From SB21 sp964535295 (lineage in GTDB: Bacteria; CLD3; SB21): a stretch of 64,000 nt of DNA. The position numbers were made by a program, and so were the translations under genes. A model generated the notes under the pieces. The model saw nothing but the letters and a program-made list of their open reading frames with translations, did not search any database and was not told the DNA's origin. Positions within the stretch are counted from its first letter, which is position 1; every line of letters begins with the position of its first letter. Where the stretch lies: positions 1-64,000 of the forward strand of contig CAZHUW010000001.1 in the NCBI GenBank assembly GCA_964535295.1. Direction: 5' to 3'. Positions 53,497-60,608 of the stretch are shown here, one piece after another.

Positions 53497-54483
53497 TCAG
53501 CTCGTCTCAATCGCTTTCCGGACAAATCGCCTTATTATATCTTCCGTTCTTTCTATAGCATGAATTCCATGCACACTCTTTCCCGCCTGATAATCATCCT
53601 TTGATGACATTTTTCCATTCAGCGAAGATTTTTTCAGTTGCCTCAGCGAGCGAAGCGCATAGATCATACGCATGATCTTTTTTAATTGCCTGTGCTTTAA
53701 CATCGCACGTGCTATCCAGCTTGCTTTGATGCCGACTCGGTCAACGTATTCGGTTCGTATAACCGATAGCGGCACTCCGGTCACACGTTCGGTATGAACG
53801 ATATCGGTTTCACCGGCATCGACAATGGCTTTTTTATAATCGGTATGCGCGGTACATTCATCCGATGCAATGAAACGGGTGGCCATCATCACGCCGGTAT
53901 AACCCAGCTTCAGCGCTTCGATAAAGTCATTTTCATCGCCGATGCCGCCGCCGCAGATCACAGGTAAACCCAGGTCACGTATCTCATCCAATAGCTTGCG
54001 CAGATCACGATTTCCCGCATGGCCGCCGGCGCGGTCATTCACAGCAATGAGCCCGTCAACACCGGCTTCTACGGCCTTAAGGGCCCATTTACGTTCGGTC
54101 ACCTTGTGATAAACAAAACCGCCGACGGCGTGCGCTTTGTCCACGATCCATTTCGGGTTGCCCAGCGAAGTATCAAAGAAACGTATCCCTTCTTCGATCC
54201 CGATATCGATCCATTTGCGCATTCGTTCTTCGTAGATCTTCGATGATCTTTCTACGGTTGCATTCAGCGCAACAGGTTTTTTCGTTAATTTCCGGATGTA
54301 TCGCAGGCCTTCACGGTATTCAAATCTATGTACATAGGTCAGTGACAATGGCTGAATGATGCCCAATCCCCCTGCCTCGGAAACAGCAGCGACCAATTCC
54401 GGGTTGCTGCACGGGAACATCGCGCCGCAGATAATCGGGAATTCAACGCCTGCTTGCTGTGTAAATGTTGTTTTGAGTGTCAT
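53497..54483 (-). CDS. Nitronate monooxygenase-like FMN enzyme
   Basis: A 328-residue TIM-barrel flavoprotein of the nitronate monooxygenase/2-nitropropane dioxygenase family. It has PIICGAMFPCSNPELVAAVSEAGGLGII at the N-terminus, NDRAGGHAG for phosphate binding, ICGGGIGDENDFIEALKLGYTGVMMATRF for FMN. The C-terminal 60 residues are basic and extend beyond the usual core. Physiological substrates of most members are unknown. Confidence 0.88.
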   Translation of the reverse strand: MTLKTTFTQQAGVEFPIICGAMFPCSNPELVAAVSEAGGLGIIQPLSLTYVHRFEYREGLRYIRKLTKKPVALNATVERSSKIYEERMRKWIDIGIEEGIRFFDTSLGNPKWIVDKAHAVGGFVYHKVTERKWALKAVEAGVDGLIAVNDRAGGHAGNRDLRKLLDEIRDLGLPVICGGGIGDENDFIEALKLGYTGVMMATRFIASDECTAHTDYKKAIVDAGETDIVHTERVTGVPLSVIRTEYVDRVGIKASWIARAMLKHRQLKKIMRMIYALRSLRQLKKSSLNGKMSSKDDYQAGKSVHGIHAIERTEDIIRRFVRKAIETS

Positions 54484-54550
54484 ATTGTTTTCAGGTTAAG
54501 AATAGAACACGAATAAAACAGATGAAGCGGACCTTCACTGATCATACATA

Positions 54551-54644
54551 GTCACTTCGGACGCGTAACGAGAAGTAAAAATCTTGCGATATCCAGTTCT
54601 CGATACAGCGTTTCTTGCTTCGCTTCGAAACGCTTACTCGAACT
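54551..54644. repeat. Degenerate dispersed palindromic repeat
   Basis: AGTTCTCGATACAGCGTTTC (54595-54614) is inversely repeated by GAAACGCTTACTCGAACT (54627-54644) around a 12-base TTGCTTCGCTTC loop. To its left, GTCACTTCGG...GAGAAGT and ATCTTGCGATATCC form the usual left unit. Arms resembling GTTCTCGATAC and CTCGAACT are known as dispersed Bacteroidota repeats. It fills most of the 208-bp gap between NMO and DUF4442 genes. Confidence 0.65.
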
Positions 54645-54691
54645 GATCGCTTCTAATTTAATTCTGTGCTTTTCTCGTGTTGTTGCGGCCA

Positions 54692-55168
54692 TTATTTTTT
54701 CGGTCCGACCAGGGTTAATAATTTTCCTTCAACCACCACATCGCCTTGCGCGTCTTTGATGGTCACGTCGACGGTGTATTCTCGTTTTTCATTGCTTTCA
54801 ACTTTCGGCGCAAAACATTCTCCGGTCAGTAATCCCCTCGCTTTTTTGATATAATTGATCGAAATATTCTTTGGAATGAACCGTGCATCGTCGGGCATAC
54901 CACATACCAGCGCAAGATTGCCCGTGTATTCCACGAGATTAGCTAAGGCAATAGCATGAACGGATCGCAGGTGATTCCTCACCTTTCTATGTTCGTGTAA
55001 GCAGACTCTCGCATAACCGTATCTTAATTCCTGCACATGGGCCGACATACTTCCCGTATAAGGGATGTATATTTTTATCACGAGATCAAACAAGCGTTTA
55101 CCGAAAGGGAACTTCTGAAAACTTTCCCATCGGTGAAGCATTTCGTTTTTTGTTGCAGATTTGACCAT
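54692..55168 (-). CDS. DUF4442 hot-dog thioesterase-like protein
   Basis: A 158-residue hot-dog fold protein of the PaaI/DUF4442 group. It has YIPYTGSMSAHVQELRYGYARVCLHEHRKVRNHLRSVHAIALANLVEYTGNLAL, with the central helix of the fold, and YTVDVTIKDAQGDVVVEGKLLTLV at the end. These proteins are thought to hydrolyse acyl-CoA or acyl-carrier thioesters. AAGGAG five bases before the ATG supports the start. Confidence 0.82.
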   Translation of the reverse strand: MVKSATKNEMLHRWESFQKFPFGKRLFDLVIKIYIPYTGSMSAHVQELRYGYARVCLHEHRKVRNHLRSVHAIALANLVEYTGNLALVCGMPDDARFIPKNISINYIKKARGLLTGECFAPKVESNEKREYTVDVTIKDAQGDVVVEGKLLTLVGPKK

Positions 55169-55248
55169 AGAAACTCCTTAAAATCTGAATTACCATATGA
55201 GATCATATATAAATCATTATTAATTCTTAATAAATATCCAAAAACCGG

Positions 55249-55277
55249 TTGATTTGCTAAAGGATATGAATTAAGTT
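55249..55277 (+). promoter_or_regulatory. Promoter of the amidase-deacetylase gene
   Basis: TTGATT (55249-55254), 17 bases, then TAAGTT (55272-55277) followed by TA. The ATG at 55327 lies about 50 bases on, after an A-rich leader. Confidence 0.65.
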
Positions 55278-55326
55278 TACGAACTTTTTACACATTGCAA
55301 CTTATACATAAAAAACGAAAAACAAA

Positions 55327-56910
55327 ATGATCCAGTTATTTTCTGTTACCAATCTTTTTTTTCTGATCCTGCTTATCTTAGACTCCTATTCGTCAACGCT
55401 TTTTATCTTGCCGGAAAACAATCGGTTCCCGACAGTCAAAAAGGATACCGTCTCCACGCAGGATACGCTTGTTAAAAAAAATAGCGACAGTACAACGGGC
55501 GCCATTCAGGAGATCCTGCTCGAGACGCGCAGAACCATTCGTCGCGACGTGCAGTTGCCGAATAAATTCATCAACGATAATTACGTGATCGTTCTCGATC
55601 CCGGCCACGGCGGAACCAAATATATCGACAAAGGTTTTTCCGCAACGCTCGATGGCGTGGAATACTTTGAAAAAGACATTGCATGGGAATACGCTCAATT
55701 GATTGAACAAAAGCTGACCAAATCCGGTTACGAAGGCGTGAAATTGACCAAACCGGCGGCCAATGACTCCTCACTCTCGATCCACACCCGTGCCGCCCGC
55801 GCCAGGAATTTCGGTATCGAAGCCAAGAAAAAAGTATTGTTCGTCAGCCTGCACTGGAATAATTACGACGATCGGTCCGTGAACGGAACGGAGATCTACA
55901 TTAAAGAAAATCATAATTACCGAAGCAGGAAATTGGCGGAATTCATCCGCGGAACGCTCGGCCAGATCATGCAGATGCACGGACAGGGACAGAATATTAC
56001 CGGTATCATTGAACGCGATTACAAAGTTCTGCGAGAATTGGATACGGGGGTACTGATCGAACTTGGTTTTGCAAGTAATGAATCCGATCTGAGAAAAATG
56101 CTCGGCCAAAAGGACGAGATCGCAAACGCGATCGTTCAGGGCATTGATGCTTTTGCTTATTATCTGCAGAATCTGGATTCCAAGAATCCGCAGGAGGACG
56201 ACCCGCAGAAAGCGTCCGAAGAAAGGAAACTTGCAAATTTACCAAGCATTCCATTCGGCTGGTCGTGGCGCAAACAAGATATATCGCAGCCCATCAAGGA
56301 CCTGCTGCATCAATATCATGCCATTTACGAAAACGAGGCTCCCGGAAAAAATATCTATCTGACATTCGACTGTGGTTATGAGAACGGTTATACACCCATC
56401 ATTCTTGACGTATTAAAAGCCAACAACGTCAAGGCCGCTTTCTTTATTACCGGCGGATATCTAAAGCAGGCGCCGGATGTCGTGCAGCGCATGATACAGG
56501 ACGGGCATATTATCGGCAACCATTCACAAAATCATCTCAGCATGCCTCAACTGAACGTTCGTGACGCAAAGAACGAGATCCTGAGTCTTGAACGTGACTT
56601 CTTTGACCTCTTCGAACAAAAAATGAATTATTTCAGGCCGCCCAGCGGAGAATTCAGCCGGCGCGCTCTGGCTGTCACGGCATCGCTTGGCTATAAATCT
56701 GTTTTCTGGAGCCTGGCTTATGACGATTGGGACACGAATAAACAGCGCGGCAAAGACTATGCGTATAACAAGATCGTCAAAGGCGCCCGCGAGGGGGTGA
56801 TCATCCTGATGCATGCCGTATCCAAAGACAATGCGGAAGCTATGGACGCGATCATCAAAGACCTGCGTAAAGAAGGGTACGAATTCAAGACGCTGGATGA
56901 TATTAAGTAG
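55327..56910 (+). CDS. Fused N-acetylmuramoyl-L-alanine amidase and PdaA-type polysaccharide deacetylase
   Basis: A 527-residue exported protein of two enzymes. An N-terminal signal anchor (FFLILLILDS) is followed by Amidase_3 (about 86-282) with zinc ligands His94, Glu115, His176 and catalytic Glu245 (VLIELGF). A linker precedes a NodB deacetylase (about 340-527). That part has TFDCG (346-350; the second Asp is Cys), HSQNH (399-403), RPPSGEF, YDDWD and LMHAVSKDNAEAMD, ending EGYEFKTLDDIK. This matches B. subtilis PdaA, which deacetylates peptide-free muramic acid after amidase CwlD, giving muramic-delta-lactam. The fusion would do both steps. No spore genes are seen. Confidence 0.9.
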   Translation: MIQLFSVTNLFFLILLILDSYSSTLFILPENNRFPTVKKDTVSTQDTLVKKNSDSTTGAIQEILLETRRTIRRDVQLPNKFINDNYVIVLDPGHGGTKYIDKGFSATLDGVEYFEKDIAWEYAQLIEQKLTKSGYEGVKLTKPAANDSSLSIHTRAARARNFGIEAKKKVLFVSLHWNNYDDRSVNGTEIYIKENHNYRSRKLAEFIRGTLGQIMQMHGQGQNITGIIERDYKVLRELDTGVLIELGFASNESDLRKMLGQKDEIANAIVQGIDAFAYYLQNLDSKNPQEDDPQKASEERKLANLPSIPFGWSWRKQDISQPIKDLLHQYHAIYENEAPGKNIYLTFDCGYENGYTPIILDVLKANNVKAAFFITGGYLKQAPDVVQRMIQDGHIIGNHSQNHLSMPQLNVRDAKNEILSLERDFFDLFEQKMNYFRPPSGEFSRRALAVTASLGYKSVFWSLAYDDWDTNKQRGKDYAYNKIVKGAREGVIILMHAVSKDNAEAMDAIIKDLRKEGYEFKTLDDIK

Positions 56911-57009
56911 CCGCGACTCACGGTTGTTCCTTGACTTTTTTCGTTGGCAAAAAAGTATTTAGTTTGCTACCTTTTGCCTGCAATTCAAATTGACTGCGAG
57001 GACATCAAC

Positions 57010-57753
57010 TTGACCCAAAACATCGTAAGTTCCGGAGAGTCCTATCTCCCTTCACCTGCTGAAAAGAAGAAATATGTCCAGCGTATGTTCGATGCGGTCG
57101 CATCGCGTTATGATTTCCTCAATCATTTTTTGAGTCTCGGCATTGATTTCTACTGGCGCCATCAGGCTCTGAAGTTCATCAATTTTAATATGAATCCGCG
57201 GCTTCTCGATCTGGCCACAGGGACCGGCGATGTCGCGCTCATGGCGGTCAAACGCGGAGCACGCAAGGTCATAGGCATTGACCTCTCACACAATATGCTT
57301 TTGTTCGGGAATAAGAAGATCGCAAAAAAAGAAATGGAAGATTCGGTCTTCATGGTTTGCGGCGAAGGTGAAAAATTGCCTTTGCCCGACAAATCATGCG
57401 ACGCCGCCACTATCGCTTTTGGTATACGCAATGTGGAAGACATCCAGCAAACCCTGAATGAGATGTCCCGCGTGTTGACGAATTCCGGGATCATCGTCGT
57501 TTTGGAATTTTCAAAACCTACTTGGCCTGTGATCAAACAGCTTTATCAGTTCTATTTTTTATACATATTGCCGCGCATCGGCTCTTTGATCTCGTCGGAC
57601 AAGAAGGCGTACCATTATTTACCCCACTCTGTGCTGAATTTTCCAGAACGCGGTGATTTCAAGAACATGCTTGTTCATGCCGGTTTTACAGACGTACGAT
57701 TCGTCGATATGACCTTCGGCGCAGTTACCGCTTATTGCGGAATAAAACTTTAA
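57010..57753 (+). CDS. menG: Demethylmenaquinone methyltransferase / ubiE family
   Basis: A 247-residue SAM methyltransferase that adds the last methyl group to menaquinone (or ubiquinone). I choose the TTG at 57010 because GAGG lies eight bases upstream; the frame opens at 56944 without a site. Motifs: FDAVASRYDFLNHFLSLGIDFYWR, the SAM site LDLATGTGDVALM, DAATIAFGIRNVED, and YHYLPHSVLNFP. A menaquinone role fits an anaerobic or facultative FCB-type bacterium, but is inference. It lies about 100 bases after the fused amidase gene. Confidence 0.92.
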   Translation: MTQNIVSSGESYLPSPAEKKKYVQRMFDAVASRYDFLNHFLSLGIDFYWRHQALKFINFNMNPRLLDLATGTGDVALMAVKRGARKVIGIDLSHNMLLFGNKKIAKKEMEDSVFMVCGEGEKLPLPDKSCDAATIAFGIRNVEDIQQTLNEMSRVLTNSGIIVVLEFSKPTWPVIKQLYQFYFLYILPRIGSLISSDKKAYHYLPHSVLNFPERGDFKNMLVHAGFTDVRFVDMTFGAVTAYCGIKL

Positions 57754-57824
57754 TCTACCTCACTAAAGATGAACGCAACAAAGTTCTATCATTTTTTTGG
57801 AAATTAAATACAGGACAATGATCT

Positions 57825-58454
57825 ATGTCACTCATTACAAAGAATATTTCAGAATTTCTTAATGAATTAGCGGGTTCTTCCCCTGCTCCCGGCGGCGGAA
57901 GCGTTTCGGCGCTTGCCGGCGCGCTGGGTTCCGCTCTTATCTCGATGGTCAGCAGCCTGACCATCGGAAAGAAGAAATATGCCGAAGTGGAAGGCGAGAT
58001 GAAAGGCGTTTTAGTTGAATCAGAAAAACTCAGAGCTAAATTGACCTCACTGGTCGATAAGGATACTGACGCGTTCAACCTGGTCATGAGCGCTTTCGGC
58101 ATGCCCAAGGAAACGGACGATCAGAAGAATGTGCGCACCGCCGCGATTGAATCCGCCACGAAAGAAGCTACAATGGTTCCGCTCGATGTCATGCATGTCT
58201 GTCTTGATGCCGTAGCGCTAAGCGAGACCGTCGCACGAAAAGGAAATACCAATGCGTTGAGCGATGCCGGCGTTTCGGCCTTACTCCTGCGCGCAGGATG
58301 CCGCGGCGCTTATTATAATGTGAAGATCAATTTGTCCTCGCTTGAGGACACCGATTTTATTGAAAAGATAAAGCAAGACGCCGCGCGTACCATGGATGCG
58401 GTGGACGAGAAAGCAAAGTCCGTGATCGATCATGTGGAATCACAGTTGGCGTAA
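57825..58454 (+). CDS. Cyclodeaminase/cyclohydrolase family protein (FTCD C-terminal-like)
   Basis: A 209-residue helical protein of the formimidoyltetrahydrofolate cyclodeaminase/FolD-like cyclohydrolase family. It has the N-terminal signature FLNELAGSSPAPGGGSVSALAGALGSALISMVSSLTIG, then DTDAFNLVMSAF and NTNALSDAGVSALLLRAG. It should convert 5,10-methenyl-THF-type folates, perhaps from formimino-THF. No other folate or histidine gene is adjacent. Confidence 0.9.
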   Translation: MSLITKNISEFLNELAGSSPAPGGGSVSALAGALGSALISMVSSLTIGKKKYAEVEGEMKGVLVESEKLRAKLTSLVDKDTDAFNLVMSAFGMPKETDDQKNVRTAAIESATKEATMVPLDVMHVCLDAVALSETVARKGNTNALSDAGVSALLLRAGCRGAYYNVKINLSSLEDTDFIEKIKQDAARTMDAVDEKAKSVIDHVESQLA

Positions 58455-58461
58455 ATGAAAG

Positions 58462-58605
58462 ATGAACTCAGAGATACTAAATATTCTTCTGATTTTTATA
58501 GGCCTGGTCGGTTTTACGTTTATGATCTATATCAGCCGCAGCCAACGTAAAAAGATCGGCGAGCGTAAAAACAAGATCAAAAACGCCTGGAGAGACCGGT
58601 TGTGA
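58462..58605 (+). CDS. 47-residue single-pass membrane protein
   Basis: An open frame of 47 codons, too short for routine detection: ATG at 58462 to TGA at 58603-58605. It has one membrane helix (ILNILLIFIGLVGFTFMIYI) and a basic tail (SQRKKIGERKNKIKNAWRDRL). Its last bases GTGA overlap the GTG start of the phosphatase gene, typical of translational coupling. The hydrophobic and basic composition is unlikely by chance. The function is unknown, perhaps an anchor or partner of the phosphatase. Confidence 0.7.
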   Translation: MNSEILNILLIFIGLVGFTFMIYISRSQRKKIGERKNKIKNAWRDRL

Positions 58606-60371
58606 CAGACGATCCGAACAAAAAAGAGCTGGACAAACAAGCTTTGATCAAGGGCGAAGTTCAGGACGACGTCGACCGTAAACTGCTTGAATTGTCCGCC
58701 CTTTTTGAGATCAGCCAGTTATTGAACTCCTCCCTTAATCTCAATTCCATCGTTGACAACATCCTGCTTTCCCCGATGGGGCGTATGATGATCAATAAGG
58801 GATTATTCCTGCTGCACCGCGGCGAGAACCAATTTGAAATCTTCACGCTCAAAGGCCTTTCCAGAGAACTCATCGGAAAGAGAATCGCCTTGCCGGATCT
58901 GCCCCTTAAACCTTTTCTTATCGATGAGATAAAAGATGGCCGGTTCCCGTGGTTGTCTTTTTTTACCGAATTTGATATAAAATTATTTGTCCCGATCATT
59001 CTACGTAACGACGTCCTGGGGCTTGTGGCTTTCGGAAAAAAACTTATCGGAAAGAATTATATAGAAAGCGAAATCGAATTCCTTTCTTCGATCGCCAATA
59101 TTGCGGCTACCAGTATCCAGAACGGTATCGTTTTCGAGGAGTTACGGAGCGTAAATGCACGTCTGGATAAGAAGATCCAGGAACTCAACACCCTGTTCGA
59201 CATCGGCAAAGAACTCAACGCCACGCTGGAATCGGCTAAGATAGCGCGCCTTCTTTCTTACGGCCTGATGGGCGAAATGATGCTCAACAAGTTCGTGATC
59301 CTCGTTCGCCGTAACGAAACTATACAGATACTTGAAAAGCGCGCTTTCCCCAACATGGATCTCGCGCATCCGTCGCTTGAACTTTTATTTAATATCTCAC
59401 ATCCCTACTCTATGGAGGATTCAGAAGAAAGTGATCTGAATGCCGAATTGCTTCAACACGATGTTTCAGCCGTGGTTCCAATGCGATCGCAGGACCGAAC
59501 CAAAGGCCTCCTGCTTCTTGGACAAAGGATCTCCAAGAAGAACTATACCCGGGAGGAACTAGATTTTTTGTATACCCTGGGAAATCAGGCCATGATCTCG
59601 CTGGAGAACGCCTGGCTATTTGAGGATTCATTGGAACGGAAGCGCCTTGAAGAAGAGCTTCTTGTTGCACGGAACATTCAAATCGGCTTATTACCCGATT
59701 GTTTTCCCGATCTGAAAACTTTCGAAGTGTACGGCGTTAATATTTCATCGAAGCAGGTCGGCGGGGATTATTTCGACGTGATCAAAGTGGATGAAGACAA
59801 CTACATCGTGGCCATCGCGGACGTATCCGGTAAAGGAATCCCTGCTTCCCTACTGATGAGTAATGTACAGGCAAGCCTGCTGGCGCTGAGTACGGAGGTC
59901 AAGGCATTCGATCACCTCGTTGCAAAGGTGAACAATATCATTCATGCCAACACAACAGCGGATAAGTTCATTACCTTCTTCGGTGGAATACTTAATATTA
60001 AAGATCGTACGTTCACTTATGTGAATGCCGGCCACAACCCGCCTTACTGGGTCAAAACTGATGGAACCCTTCAAACGCTTGACAAAGGCGGTTTGTTGTT
60101 GGGGCTCATGCCGGATGTACCTTATGAGTTCGAGATCATTCAAATGCAGCCCGATGAAAAGATCGTCATGTTCACCGACGGCGTCACGGAAGCTATGAAC
60201 GAAAAAGAGGAACAATTCGAAGAGCCCAGGCTGGAAGAATTACTGAAATCCAATCGTAAATTGTCTGCTAAAGATTGCACAGAGCTCATTGCACAAGAGG
60301 TCAAGACTTTTGAGGGCAATGCGCCGCAATCCGACGATATTACCGTTGTCGTTATCAGGGCTCTTAAATAA
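58602..60371 (+). CDS. GAF-GAF-PP2C (SpoIIE/RsbU-like) serine phosphatase
   Basis: A 589-residue cytoplasmic regulator with two GAF domains (about 25-170 and 195-335) and a PP2C-type phosphatase (about 355-589). Phosphatase motifs are VGGDYFDVIKVDEDNYIVAIADVSGKGIPASLLMS, NAGHNPPYW, FTDGVTEAMN and SDDITVVVI. Such proteins dephosphorylate STAS anti-sigma antagonists in partner-switching. The STAS protein at 37795 is a plausible substrate. The start is GTG overlapping the upstream 47-residue gene (GTGA). Confidence 0.93.
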   Translation: MTDDPNKKELDKQALIKGEVQDDVDRKLLELSALFEISQLLNSSLNLNSIVDNILLSPMGRMMINKGLFLLHRGENQFEIFTLKGLSRELIGKRIALPDLPLKPFLIDEIKDGRFPWLSFFTEFDIKLFVPIILRNDVLGLVAFGKKLIGKNYIESEIEFLSSIANIAATSIQNGIVFEELRSVNARLDKKIQELNTLFDIGKELNATLESAKIARLLSYGLMGEMMLNKFVILVRRNETIQILEKRAFPNMDLAHPSLELLFNISHPYSMEDSEESDLNAELLQHDVSAVVPMRSQDRTKGLLLLGQRISKKNYTREELDFLYTLGNQAMISLENAWLFEDSLERKRLEEELLVARNIQIGLLPDCFPDLKTFEVYGVNISSKQVGGDYFDVIKVDEDNYIVAIADVSGKGIPASLLMSNVQASLLALSTEVKAFDHLVAKVNNIIHANTTADKFITFFGGILNIKDRTFTYVNAGHNPPYWVKTDGTLQTLDKGGLLLGLMPDVPYEFEIIQMQPDEKIVMFTDGVTEAMNEKEEQFEEPRLEELLKSNRKLSAKDCTELIAQEVKTFEGNAPQSDDITVVVIRALK

Positions 60372-60394
60372 AAAAGGGAACCGATAGGCTCCCT
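60364..60394 (-). terminator. Intrinsic terminator of the tRNA-Leu gene
   Basis: On the minus strand AGGGAGCC and GGTTCCCT (one mismatch) fold around a 4-base TATC loop, followed by a T-rich run (A-run at 60368-60375). It lies 18 bases beyond the tRNA 3' end. Confidence 0.8.
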
Positions 60395-60411
60395 GTCTGG
60401 ATATGTCTTTG

Positions 60412-60494
60412 TGCCGAAGAGGGGAGTTGAACCCCTACGCCCTTGCGGGCACTAGTACCTGAAACTAGCGTGTCTGCCATTTCACCACCTCGGC
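60412..60494 (-). tRNA. tRNA-Leu (anticodon CAG)
   Basis: An 83-base cloverleaf with a 7-bp acceptor stem (GCCGAGG with CTTCGGC, with a G-T pair). The anticodon stem-loop CTAGT-TTCAGGT-ACTAG has CAG at plus-strand 60459-60461. A long variable arm (TGCCCGCAAGGGCG) is typical of class II tRNA-Leu, and the T-arm is GTTCAAC with AGGGG/CCCCT. The discriminator is A and the 3'-CCA is not encoded, so it must be added enzymatically. It reads opposite to its neighbours. Confidence 0.95.
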
Positions 60495-60608
60495 GATGAT
60501 TCAAAGAACTGATGGCAACATACAAAAAGAAAAATATATTTTCAATACCTATCTGGAATTCATCTCATAAATTTTCTTACTACTAAATTTCAATAAAAAA
60601 ATTTACCC

